Notes under the pieces: model-generated
Told to the model about the DNA's origin: nothing
The model's input: the letters and a program-made list of their open reading frames with translations, nothing else
The model's database searches: none
Made by a program: the position numbers and the translations under genes
In this document: piece after piece, positions 1-12,561 of the stretch
Layout of the letters: every line of letters begins with the position of its first letter
Position numbering within the stretch: position 1 is the stretch's first letter
Assembly: GCA_002751075.1 (NCBI GenBank)
Contig: NAOQ01000010.1
Span: 94,518 to 158,517, forward strand
Origin: Ichthyophonus hoferi
Lineage: Eukaryota; Opisthokonta; Ichthyosporea; Ichthyophonida; Ichthyophonidae
DNA: 64,000 nucleotides
Reading direction: 5' to 3'

Positions 1-184
1 ATATTAAGTAAGAGAGAGCGAGATAAAAATGGTTTGCGTTCTAATACTAGATGAAGAATCATATAAATAAAAAGAAATCAAGACCGTATGTAAATAGACA
101 GGATGAAGAAGATAGAGGTAAAAGGAAATAAAGAAATAAGCAAGAAAAACACAATAATGAAACAGTTGCAATAATAAAACAAAC

Positions 185-3100
185 CTTTATAGCTGGCTCA
201 TTCATAATATTGTGTAGATGAAATACTAGTACACGAAGTACCTCATAGTGCACACGAGGCAACATGCGAACAGTTTGCATTACTTTATGTCTACGTCCTT
301 TGGGATCCTTGTCGGCTGTATTGCATGATTTACTCCATGTTAGATGGGACAACGTGTTTTAATTATGAATATAATAATTCTGTAGAGTAGTTTTGAGTTA
401 TAGTGACAGTGACCTAGTATATATAACCTTACAAAAATCTTTATTGTCATATGGTTACTCAGGAGCCTAAGCAAACCTTATAATGCATATATATATATAA
501 TCGTTACTAATATCAAATCAAATTATTTTTATATATTTCATCCTTGTCAATAAAAATAAGAAGACAAAAGAAAAAGAAAAAAGAGAGAACATGCAAGAGT
601 GAATGAATGAAAATGTATGGATATATAATATAATACAAAACAATATAAAACAAAACAAAACAATACAACACAACACACACCGACTGCCTTAGTAAAGGTT
701 GCGTGAAGGCCAAAAGTCATTAAGGGATCAGGAAGCTCTTTGAAGAACTTCTTCAACATTCTGTGTAGATATGTATATATAATATAATCAGTCCAAGTAC
801 ATGTAAAACAACATTCTTCTTAAATTAGTACTCTTATGTAATATAAAACACTACTTCCCTATCCCACCCCCTTTCGGTTTTAATTTTCTCTTTTTCTTTG
901 ACTCTCCCTATCTTTTCTTTTCATGCTTAGAGTCATTGTATATTTGCCATGTGTATTCATTATTTCCTATAATATAAATTATAGTCCCAGTATTCAGTTC
1001 ATCATAAACCATTCATTTTAGGTACTTCATAACATTTTAGCTTTATATAGGTAACTATGGTTTATGTACCTCAGAAAACTTAGTGTAGTTATCTCATATA
1101 CCATGTATTATACACCATATCCCATATATCCTATACCCTACACTACATATAATCTATCACATATCATCCTTTACTATAAGTAAAATCCCATCTACCAAGC
1201 AGAGATCTGGTCTGTAAGAACCTAAATTATAACAATGTGTAGGCCAGAATTACTATCATTAAAGTAAACATCGAGAAGTGATGGGCAAAGACAGCCAGTA
1301 GGAAGGAATGGTGTAATAGAAGAAGGGTAAGAATTTACCCAGTACAGACATGTACATCTACGTCCGTAAGGTCAGGTCGGCCATAGTAAAAATTACGTTG
1401 CAGAGTGTTAATATCTATAGCGGTACCTGATATTCTATATAGGCCCTGAATAATATAGGAAGAGATAGAGGTGAGAAAATGAAAGGAAACACAGGAGGGA
1501 GGTGAGAAAGTAGGGACAGGGGATGAGAAAGGAGGGATAGGGAACGAGAGCAGGAATATACGAGGAATGCAAGTCATAATAGCAGGTCAATCTACTGGAA
1601 GTATGATCTAGTTACAGATAGTGACTAATATCAAAAGGCAAAGAATAAACCTTAATAGCCAATCCAGACAGCATCACGTTTAAAAAATCTTTTCATTATT
1701 AGATACAACAAGTAAGTAAGTGAAAACAATAAACAATATAATACCCAAAGGAGTAAGGAATAACATATGTATGCATTTAAAGCCCATCTCTATAAAGTCA
1801 AATGTACCAGTGTTCAACAAATTTATATAAATAAAAGCGAGAAGAGTGATAGAAGCTCACCTGTGTATTCATCCCTTGCTCTTCTATAGCCTTTATTAAG
1901 GCAAGTACCACCAAAGGTACATTGGTATTCTCCAGGTCGGCCCATTCTTGTAATGTATGTCGCTTCATATTTAAACCTGAACCTGTACAAGGTTAGCAAT
2001 GACCAAGTTATATATTACCATTACCTCTTACTACTTAGTCCTCTCTTTAATACACATCCATATATGCAATATCTTTTTTATATGTTTTAAATGTTCATGT
2101 ACAATAGTATAATAATATGACAGTAAAATATCATGTCCTTTCTTCAACATGCCCGGCCCCATGTGGTTCTGCATAGTGTGTATATTCATCTATCTATCCT
2201 TTTCACTAAAAAACATTGTTACCATTCACCACACCTCTATTATCAGTCCGAATACATCTCCTACCTACTCCCAGTTAGATACTCTTTTGTAATAGTACTA
2301 CAACAAATACAATTACATTCACGTTCAGTACTTTCCCTTTCAAAATAATCCCTGCCTATTGTTGGTATTTTCACCTACCAGACCCACTCTAGTAAGGATT
2401 AATACATTACCTTGCCATATACCAATACTACTAACACGCTATTCAATATCTACACTACACTATCTTATTTCATACCAATTAATAGATCGAAAATAATAAA
2501 CTCAGTGATTGGATTACCAACCTTTACCACCAAGCGTCTCTTTCGTCATATCTGTACCAAAAACACAGGCTGGGGGCACATTGGGCACACAGTCCTTATG
2601 ATATATTATGTGACATTCTGTAATATGATTGGTAGAATATCAGTCAAGTACATAGCAGCAGTAGTCATGTTTTTTTAACAGCAGAATCACTACAGTACAC
2701 CTTGATAGAAAGACTTAGTACTCCCATACCTGCAACTAGCCTAGACCAATCTCTGCTACTATATATATCTATATTACAATATTATATTGCATTATACTTC
2801 ACTACATTCTATTATAGTAGTAATATTTATATATGTAATAATAGGCACCTGTAATATATACATATATCTACACATATTAACATGTATACAAATATGTTCA
2901 AACATAACCAGGCCAGATGTTCATAATACCTTGGCATTTTTGCGCATTCTGAGATGCAATAATTGATTTGTTGCATAGTCCACACCGATCAAGTAGAGTT
3001 ATTTTCACCCTTGTGAATTTATGTGGAACACCGAATCCATAATTTCCAATTTTTTTAAGTGATGTGGCTAGTGGGATATAGCATGATAATATATATAATA

Positions 3101-3462
3101 GTATAATAGTATGTATGTATGTATGTATGTTATTATAATTATATATATGTGTATGTATGTCGGCGTCTACAATCATGCAAAAGTGTATGTTTAGCATATA
3201 TATTATGTTAGTTACAGGTATGAATGTAGAAGTAATCTTAGGTATGTTTGTGAGTGTATATAAAGATAGCAAGATTATAGAGGTATGAGGAAGGAGAAAA
3301 GAGAGAGAGGGATTAGAAAGTATTATTAATAGAAACGGTTAGAACTGTTAGTATAAAACCATTTCTAGATCCACGGTGGTTGTAAATGTATATAAGCATG
3401 TCTTGTAATTTGGGGAGTTGTCGAGAACATTGAGTAGTACATAAAAATAAGCCATAGCTCAT
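185..3462 (-). CDS. C1-RhoGAP protein, MgcRacGAP/RACGAP1-like (partial, runs off left edge)
   Basis: GTPase-activating protein for Rho-family GTPases; relatives of this layout are the centralspindlin subunit MgcRacGAP and the chimaerins. Exons read on the minus strand: possible N-terminal exon 3360-3462, C1 zinc finger 2930-3067 and 2522-2617, RhoGAP 1861-1982, 1339-1445, 681-760 and 185-315; every internal junction keeps frame. The C1 finger shows the expected ligands (HKF, CGLC, CQEC, H and two late Cys). The RhoGAP domain has the arginine-finger motif GLYRISG, then LLKKFF-type text as MLKKFFKELPDPLMTF and the helix LPRVHYEVLRVLVFHL. The last visible exon ends at a GT donor (183-184), so the rest lies left of the window. 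The N-terminus is short, with no coiled coil of the MgcRacGAP type, because the next gene ends at 3829. An alternative first exon lies near 3590-3660 (NYLLETLNILSQLNYIIH), also in phase. Domain calls are firm, orthology is likely, the start is uncertain. Confidence 0.8.
3109..3130. repeat. (GTAT)n microsatellite
   Basis: Five or more copies of GTAT just upstream (minus-strand sense) of the C1 exon of the RhoGAP gene. Confidence 0.85.
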
Positions 3463-3828
3463 ATATGTACATTTATATAAAAAACTATTCATACTGCATT
3501 ATATTACATATATACACACGCCCATGTACCAGTGTGTATACATATAAACGTATGTGCAGTATTTTTTTTTTGAAAATCAATACATAGAAGGCTATAATTC
3601 AGATAGTCTACCGTGAATTATATAATTAAGTTGGCTAAGAATATTCAATGTTTCTAAAAGGTAATTCTGTGCATACCATGAGTTCTCGTATAATTTTAAA
3701 TATGATACATCAAAAATAAATGTAACCTCAAACATATGCAGCTGGGTGTATGTATGCATATAATGGTAGCCATAGGTGTGGAAAGAAAGAGAGTGGGAGG
3801 GGGAAGATATATATAAACATAGATACTA

Positions 3829-6800
3829 CTAGAACATACATTTAACAAGACTATTAGGTTCTTTAGTGTCTATCTCCTCTGACTTGACACTAGCTGATGT
3901 TTTGCAACTAATTGGTGTTAAGGGCTGCTCATTCTGAAGGGATGTGTGTTCTTTATCTCCTCTATAATGTGTCATTGACCGTCGAAATCCTATCCAGAAG
4001 TTTTGAATTCGCTGTAGTACTGCCTCTCCCTTCTTGGTTCTCTATAGTGATAGGATACATATATATGTATGGGTATGTATGTGTGTGTTTTATGGATAGA
4101 GTTCGTATATAAAGCAATGTAGAGGGAAGTGTGAGGATATGATGTTATTACTAGCATTGCAGGATAATGAACAGGTAGATACACATAAATATCAGCTAGG
4201 CTCTTAGTGAAAACCATAGATATCCCCAGTCTTATAATACTGAGGTAAAACTATTAAATCTATTCGTCCACTACTATACTTCACTATAATTAAATATCAT
4301 TCCCCGATACAAAAACAACTATATAAATATACCTATATAGAGAGTTAAACAATCAAAGCTTTTAATTAATTTTTAATATATAAACTAGATATAGTACCTA
4401 TATAATAACAATACACATACATACACAGAACAAAAAAAAACAAAAAAAAGCAAGAGGAATGATGCGATTATATATATATGTCTCTATATTTCAATCTCTC
4501 TATATCGATATCACTATTATCTACATCCCTCTATCTATATCTATATTTCCATATATCCAATTCTAGTACGCATATAACTGAACTCTATATATATAGGGTA
4601 CAAATACAACACCGTCAGCCTATCAAGTCACAGCAATATAACCAGTGACTATATAATAAACCATTTCAGATCATGTTTTTTGAGGCAAGAGTATTTAAAA
4701 ATATAATAGCATTCCAAATTTTACTTTAAAGCCAACACCTGATTGATGGGTTATAAACATAAAAATTTGCCAAACCTAGTTACCTTGTAAGCTCTGATCG
4801 GATTAAAATGCTATTCTATCTTACATACACAGTTAATATCTTCACAGATCTTCAAATATTAATAATACCATTGCCAATTCCTATATTGAACTTCTTTTTC
4901 TCTCTTATATCTCATTAGGTAGCCCCCACCCCGATCAGCATACCATCGGAGTGACTGCTACAGGCATAGCCAGATGGTCCTCCATCAGTACTTCGGCCAC
5001 ACCCTTCTCCCCTACTATATTCGGAATATCAACCACCAGAACTACACCCATATCACCATCCTAAGGGTATGGCGGGTTAACTTTGTTCTTATTCTCCTTC
5101 TAGTACAATTCTTCATTACATATATATGTGGTCAGGAATAATAATGAGGACAGGCATGCTAGATAATAAGAACCAGGGCATACATATATATTAATCAACA
5201 ATAATCTTTTTTTATCACTCTGTGTAAATGACTTAAAGATATAATTGTAAATTGTGATTTTGGTTAAGAGATGGCAGTTAATGGTTAGACACAGAAATGA
5301 CATGAATCCTTCCGGTAGGTTTACATAATATGGTTATCGATCTTTAAGCCTTTATGTATTGAAGTACATTATAACATGACTTGGGACGCACAGATAATTT
5401 TATAGCACCAAGACAACTATGTATTATGACAGTAATTACAGTAATTAACGGTAGATAGGCATAGGCACACATAAACACATAAATGCATATAAAGGTATAT
5501 TAATAAACATAACCCCACATAAACTATATAAATATACATACACTTACATAAATATACCTACATGCCATATGAACACACAAACACATATACATATACACAT
5601 ACATATACATATAATAATCTCACATACCTGTTCCTTAGCAATAATAGTAGCCTTCAATGATTTACCAATCACCAACTTTTTGAAGGCCTCAGTAGCAATC
5701 AGTGGCCAAACTGGTGTGTCTATTGGTGCCACCCCCCCAAGGCAACACTTCACAGCCTGGCAGGGCATGGTGGCAAACTTAGGGTCTAACGCTGTTAGAA
5801 AAGACCGTAAATATACATTATTATAGGGTAGCATGTATTAGGATCATCTAATAGTAAAAATGTATAATATACAATATTGTACGGTAGTATATGTACTAGG
5901 ATCGGTTTATATTTGAAATATATATTATTTTGTCCCCTATCTCTCTTGCAATAACATACCATGCTCATATATATACACACATCTATATATATATACCTCT
6001 TGAATATGCATATAAAATCTGATACAACATAATACAATACCAAATAAAACATACCAACCAATACTATATTCATATATGTAGATACCAACACCCTAAAATA
6101 TATAATATGTAATATATACCAGAGTGAAAAAAAGGAATCATTTAGAAGAATTATTAAAAAGGTAATTAATATAGAGGATATGCCAACTCTACATGTTACA
6201 AGTTATTATTCAATCCAACACAGTACATGCACATACGTTGCACAGAGTTCAAATCAAAATACTCAGTTGTGCCTCTCTCAACCATTATCATTTGAATTAA
6301 GTTATCGGGAGATGGTGCTCCAATAGCAAACCCGCGGTACCTGTAGAAGAAGAGTGGGAGGGGGGGATAATCAGTTATAGGATTCCACTGAAGATTGAAA
6401 TTTCACAACTAGGGTTTACATATATAACGGTTAAGTATACAATAATATATATCTAGGATGTGATAAATTATTTAATTTTTAAATAATTGGAATGTTGGCA
6501 ATGGACCTAAATTATGGTTATATAGTATATAGTATATAAATCGATTATGTATAATATATGACACATAGCATACATCATATATCATATAATATGTACTATT
6601 CTAAAAGGGTGACTTTTACTCAATAGTCTATAAGGAATTATTCTTTCCGCCAACCCAAATTCATTCTATTTATAACAACTGTATTATGTATTTCTTTTAC
6701 ACTTTAGCAGCTTCTCTAGCAACCAACACTCCTCTATAAAGATAATCTAAATAGAACATAAACGCTTATCACCTATTCACTATAAAGAAACACAAGCTTA

Positions 6801-8497
6801 CCATTGATTACCCCAACGCACAGCAGCCAATTGTTGCGAGGAAGGAAAATATGTCATTGGTTGCTTACGTTTTTCATACTCAGCCCTCATAGCTTGACTT
6901 AATTGGTCCACTAGATCGGGCCCCTACCATACCATAGTAATAGGGTTAGTATTAGTAAAGGAGAACAGTGAAAGGTAAAAGGCAAATAGAAAACATAGAG
7001 TATATACACTTACATCTTCTATTTGTGCTATAAAGTGTGAAGCATCAAATACATTTGTAATCACCATGCTTATAGAAGTCCCTATTGGCGGGGTCTCTCT
7101 TGGAGCTACCAATAGAAAAGATGAGTGATATGTTAGATTGTTAGCTGTGCAATCAAGCGGGCACTGAGTTCCAGTCCTATAGAGTGACTCTTTCCCTAAT
7201 AATGGATTACAATTTTCTTGAAAGAAAAAAAAAGGTATTGTTTTTTATAATAATATTTGTCTGCTATCTACTACCTTACTGCCTCTAGGTTGATAATAAT
7301 TAAGTCCTGCCTAGCAAGCTAGGAAGGTATGAGTGGTGTTATCAACACTAAGAAGGGATCCATAAATAGCATGTGTGCTATATTATACATTTGTGACCAT
7401 TGCATAAAACCATAATTATTCATTTGAAATTTTCTATTAAATGATTTAATTGAATCAATCCTAAGCCATGTTTCAATATCCTAATAATCCCATAATACTC
7501 TAGATCAACACATGTCAGAACACAGTTCTACCAAGGATAATGTCCTATGAATACTTTACCAATTATAATGCAGCAAATAAGATTATCTAACCTGTGCTCG
7601 CACCTCTCGACAGGTAAGAAAGAGAGAAGGAACGTAGTAGGGTAAGGCGTTATAACATAGTTACGGTACCTGCATCTATCTTATATTACCCCTTCCATAC
7701 CACAGACCTACCTGGTAGGGCCAGTTCAGTCCACTCCGGAGAGTCCGAGTCACAACTATTATAGGCATAATAATTAGTAACCTAACAGGCAATATAATGA
7801 AGTACACTAGTTATTAGCTAAGAATATAAAGGTACCTGGTCTATATGTGCATGTCGGATTATAAATACTCCTTCGTATGCATATCTGTACATACACTTAT
7901 ATTGTTGTTTCTATTTAATATAAAAACGTACTCACTGAGTTATACATATGTGCTAGTACAACATGAATCGTCATCAATAAAGACATTACTATAACCATTA
8001 AGATATATACAGATATATACTCACACCTTTCAAACGAATACCAATCCACAATTCCTATTAATATTCATTCCCATGCATGACCATACATATGCTTTACATA
8101 AATACATGCATTAGTACGTGTATACCACAAACTGTCCACAACCACTCTCCGTCTATCTTGAGTATATATATGCATGGGTATAATTATATGTATATATTAT
8201 CTCGCTGTCTTCCACAAATTAACATACATACATAGATTAAATGAATCCTTAAACATTATATTCTATATCTTTCACTCTCTCGCTTTCTGTCTTACACCTT
8301 CAATAGTGAGAGTAAAATAAGTAAAAAATATACAACAAAATACAGTACGTGTCGAGTAGTACACTATCATGGCTCTCGTTCTCGTCAAAGATTAATGATA
8401 ACTTCGAAAGATCCGCCGAATCCGTCTAGTTGTAGGTAGAAAGAAAAAGGGAAAGAAAAGACATAAGAAAAACATGCCAAATAAAATAAAATGAAAA

Positions 8498-8530
<33 letters not shown>

Positions 8531-9158
8531 GAGAAAATAACATGGGGGATACTTGGATGTCAGTAAACATAGCCATAGACATGGACATAGGCCTAAGTAT
8601 ACCTACCATTCGCATTCAGAGAGCATAGTAACAGATAATTTCTTATGCAAAGCTTAATCTTACAAAACGTTTACAGCAAGCAACGTGTGTAGAAACACAA
8701 ACGTATATATATATATATAGGTATTCTCTTTTACCCTCTTATAGTAACTCTGTTATATTATACGCGTAATGTAACTTGATCTAGCTCATATCTTATATGC
8801 AAGTATATTTCAACAGAAATACCATTTTCTCACTATTAGTTTTATGCTAACTGTATTTCCCTTCATCTTCTTTATTACCTTCCCCCAATCCTTGAAAGAT
8901 GTTTAACTATAAAGTATATAATGCATCATAAAAGATAATGAAATGGTTACTGATAATAATAAAAACTAAACAGAAAATTTGGGCCACAGAGATGTGTGAT
9001 CTAGACCCAATCAAAAAAGTATTTTACCTCTGGCTTGGCTGATATTACGTTTGGTATTGTACGTCGGGTAGCCGAAGCCCTACGCTGAACTGGAACACGC
9101 ATCAAGAGCTGCCAAAGAAAGAGAGTGAGATATAAAATAATAATAAACATATATATAA

Positions 9159-9190
<32 letters not shown>

Positions 9191-12100
9191 TCGTCATTCA
9201 TCTTATTCTAACAAGAGTAAGGTAAATGACGATATTATTGTTACGAGTCCTTTATGTAAGAGAAATACCAAAACAAAACCATAATAGCCCTAGGATTAAA
9301 ACCTCAGTCAGCCACATATAATAACATTAAGATAAAAGAAAGAGTGGAACATGTAAATCAATGTACTGTAATGTACGAATGTACGGATGTATGTGATGTA
9401 TAGGTAGCCAATACATAATACTTACCCAGTCATTTACGGAAGGGTCCAGATCCACATTTGAATCCGGATCGTTTGGTAGTGAACATTCTAATATCGTATC
9501 ATCCTTATTCGCGTTGTATCGTGCCTCTATCTCCGGCTCATAAGCAAGCACTTTAGATTGAGATCTTGTCTATTATCCAACAGATTATTTAATTAGTATA
9601 GAAAATTAAGGGGGAATGCATTAGAGAGAGATAGTGTGTATCAGATGACAAGACTATGTAGCTCACAAACTTTCATGTAAAGATCAACATGCATATATAT
9701 CACAAGTTTGGCTAAAATATTGTATTCATTGGACCATATACCCGTCTAGTTGCAATATTGTAAATAGGTACAGATGTACCTTCAATCAATTTTTGCGTCT
9801 TCCTTATTGTTTATGTAGTCTTTTTTATCATAGAAAACATAGAATCATTATACTCAATATCGCTCCAATATATAATAATGCTATCTTATCATGTCAACTT
9901 AACATTAAATCCATAGAAGCATATAACACAAAGCCACAAAGGTTACCTTTCTGTGGGATATGGGTACATTAAGTTCAGATTCTCTCTTCCCAGCTAGTAC
10001 AATTGAAGGATCAGATGATGTGGATTGGAGAGCAAGCTTTTCAACCTCTAGGTTGTGGCTTTCATCTCTCGCCAGCTGGGAAATAAAGTATGTAACAGAG
10101 AGCATGTCATATAGCTAATATTAGATTGAACATCTGTGGATGACGTAATAGAAGAGGATAATGAAGGAATATGGATGCCTAGAAATTGAACTATTCATAA
10201 ATGAAAATAAAACACAATTGGTAAAATATGTCGAAAGGGAAATATGCAGGATGATTAAATGAGTATGCATTAGCTGGTGAAAAGGTCTAGTTTAAGGAGA
10301 GAGAAAAGCGAGGAGGAGAGAAAGAGAAGGGAGAAAGAAAAGAAAAACAAAAGAGGTGAAAGAAAAGGAGAGCAGAAAGGCAGGAGGTATGAGAAGGAAA
10401 TGAGAGATTGCTATAGCAAGGTGGTTAAAACATATATGAGTACTAGATACATAGGCCCATGTCTAACCTGTAATATTTCTTTAAACGTATACTGTGACAT
10501 CGGTCGGTGGGGGTCGGGGGAGAGATCATCTGCATATATAGGTTAATTAGTGACAGATAGAATACAGAGGATAGAGGTGGCACAAGCACGTGTATTAATA
10601 GTGACAACCTTACCAGTAGTATATATTACATAAAAGCATACACATACACCGTGCTCTGGAAATAATCATAAACAGGGTGATTATCCTGGTCCCATTATTT
10701 CTATGTATCTATATGGTTTATTGACGTGAGTGAGTGAGAAAAGATACAGGAATGATATAGGAAAGTATAGTATAGCACGGTTTATTTCGGGTCATAAATA
10801 TTAAATATGCAACAACCAATAAAGAGATTGGCACTGCAGTGACTAACAACACCAGTACCTACTACCTAGCTAAGGGAGTGTGTGAATATATGTGCAGAAT
10901 AAGAGCTTTTGGACCATGTATAAACTATGTGTATCAAAAGGTGCCTGGTTGGTTGATTATGATTAGAGATATATAGAGTAATCTGACATGAATGTATAAA
11001 TGCTTATAAGGAATGTTTAGTTGTGTGTGCTTCTTATAACATTATTTTTACTTTGTATCTACGACTTTTATACAACCCAATGTGACAATCGTTGCCTTAC
11101 TTACCCGCTCCTACAGGAACGTCATCATGGTCGGTAAGCAAATCAGGCTCCTGATCTACTGCGTTGTCCGATGGCACAGATTGACTGTCGGTTTCACTGT
11201 CAACTTGCCCCCTACCAATGCTATTAAGTGGAAAGAGCAGGGGTGGGTTTTCAAACGTCATCTCCACATCATCATTTCTAAGCAATAGAAGGTAGATATA
11301 CAAAGTATAGGTTCGATATAATAGTGAGATTGTATAAGGATCATATAAGAATGTTAAATTAATAATCAAAGTAAACATTGTGCTAAGTGTAGAGAAACCA
11401 TTGCACAAACATAAATGCAGGACAAATGGATTGGATAAAACAGAAGAGGGATATGTGTATGTGTATTTGCTAATGTGTAGGCATCCTGTCTTATATGTAT
11501 ATAAATGAATGGGGTAGACATGGAAAACATAACAATTAAAATGGTATGTAGTAGGGGTAAATGAAGGGAAAAGAAATAAGACATGTTAATGAGTGCGTAT
11601 ATAAAGGTCAAGACGGGAAATTCTTTCATGCAATAGGAGAGATGTTTTATAAATGTAATCCCCATTATTAAACCTTTTAAAATATCCCTCTATCTACAGT
11701 TGTAATGCTTCTTCTTTTTTCCTATTCACCACTTCCTGTTATACCTAGTTACCGATAGCTATATATTAAATCTACACTTAATTTACATCCTTTTAATACT
11801 CTCCTTTCGTTGGCAGCCTACATGTATTAGGTTTTATGTCAGCTAATTTATTTGTATTAAAACATGATAAATATTTGCGTGGGTGTTACTCTTTCTTTTT
11901 ATGTTTTATGCATGTGTGTATGTAAATTATATGATGCGTGTAGGCAGTCAATAGTAATAAAGCGTTTGTTTCATTAGAGAAGAGGGGCATGCCTACTCAA
12001 TATATATATATATATATATACACATATATATATGCCTGTGTGTAAAAATATACTTATATATTTACATTATCCTATACTAAGGAATTAGGGCGTATGTACA

Positions 12101-12561
12101 TGTATGTAGACTCTAATATGAAAGTGTGGACAACTGTTGTCATATGGTAAAACAAGTAGGAGCATTCTACCCTATATAAACCCCTTTAATACTCTAAGAA
12201 TGTCTTTCCCCTCTCCTTCCGGTTTATTGACAATCATATTGTCCACATTTAAGTACCTTAACGCCTAGATTTAATCTTAATATGCAACGCCCCTCTCCCC
12301 TCCCTCCATCTGCCTTCTCCCCTTCACACATTTACTTATTGGTATTTGAAAATAGTAAGATGTTTTTTAAGAAAATTATAATAACACATAAGATCGGAGG
12401 AAGAAAGGCAAAGATCGTAGTGACAATGACAATACAGCGAAAAATGTTATACAGCATTTTTAATCTCCTCACCTTGTCGTGGTTACATTTCCCTTAGTCT
12501 TAGTCGTTATGGCGTGCAGTTGCATAGCCTTATCCGCACACACCACCGGAAGAGTTTTCAT
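3829..12561 (-). CDS. Tudor-domain protein (extended Tudor type), 15 exons, about 536 aa
   Basis: Exons (minus strand): 12473-12561, 11105-11277, 10468-10529, 9947-10075, 9426-9569, 9028-9108, 8349-8425, 7712-7755, 7014-7105, 6802-6923, 6237-6340, 5628-5791, 4944-5060 and 3829-4041, with all phases matching (a 15th exon is not required; 14 are needed). They give 537 codons including TAG. The first ~290 residues are acidic and disordered-looking (for example VDSETDSQSVPSD). Residues ~298-470 form one extended Tudor unit: ISMVITNVFDASHFIAQIED, then WYRGF, then PLDPKFATMPCQAVKCCL and a closing SN-like half. Such modules bind methylated arginines on Piwi and similar proteins in germ granules; that role is inferred. 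Tyr of the WYR stretch is kept, but the usual VDYG strand reads MVERG, so the aromatic cage may be altered. No KH, LOTUS or zinc-finger domain was seen, so a TDRKH or TDRD7 identity is not claimed. Start: first ATG in the first recognised exon; an upstream exon is possible because AG precedes it closely. Confidence 0.75.
8499..8529. repeat. (TATG)n microsatellite in Tudor gene intron
   Basis: About eight tandem copies of the tetranucleotide TATG, in the intron between the exons at 8349-8425 and 9028-9108. Confidence 0.9.
9155..9191. repeat. (AAT)n microsatellite
   Basis: Run of AAT triplets with one interruption, in the intron next to the exon at 9028-9108 of the Tudor gene. Confidence 0.85.
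11999..12034. repeat. (TA)n microsatellite in first intron of Tudor gene
   Basis: About eleven TA units, a CAC interruption, then more TA units. Confidence 0.85.

Noticed and set aside
8545-8590. Met/Ser-rich segment (RPMSMSMAMFTDIQ) as an extra Tudor exon
   Set aside because: Its phase does not fit the flanking exons, which join each other directly in frame.
10277-10546. Plus-strand Lys/Arg/Glu-rich frame
   Set aside because: Low-complexity purine tract in an intron, antisense to Tudor exon 3.
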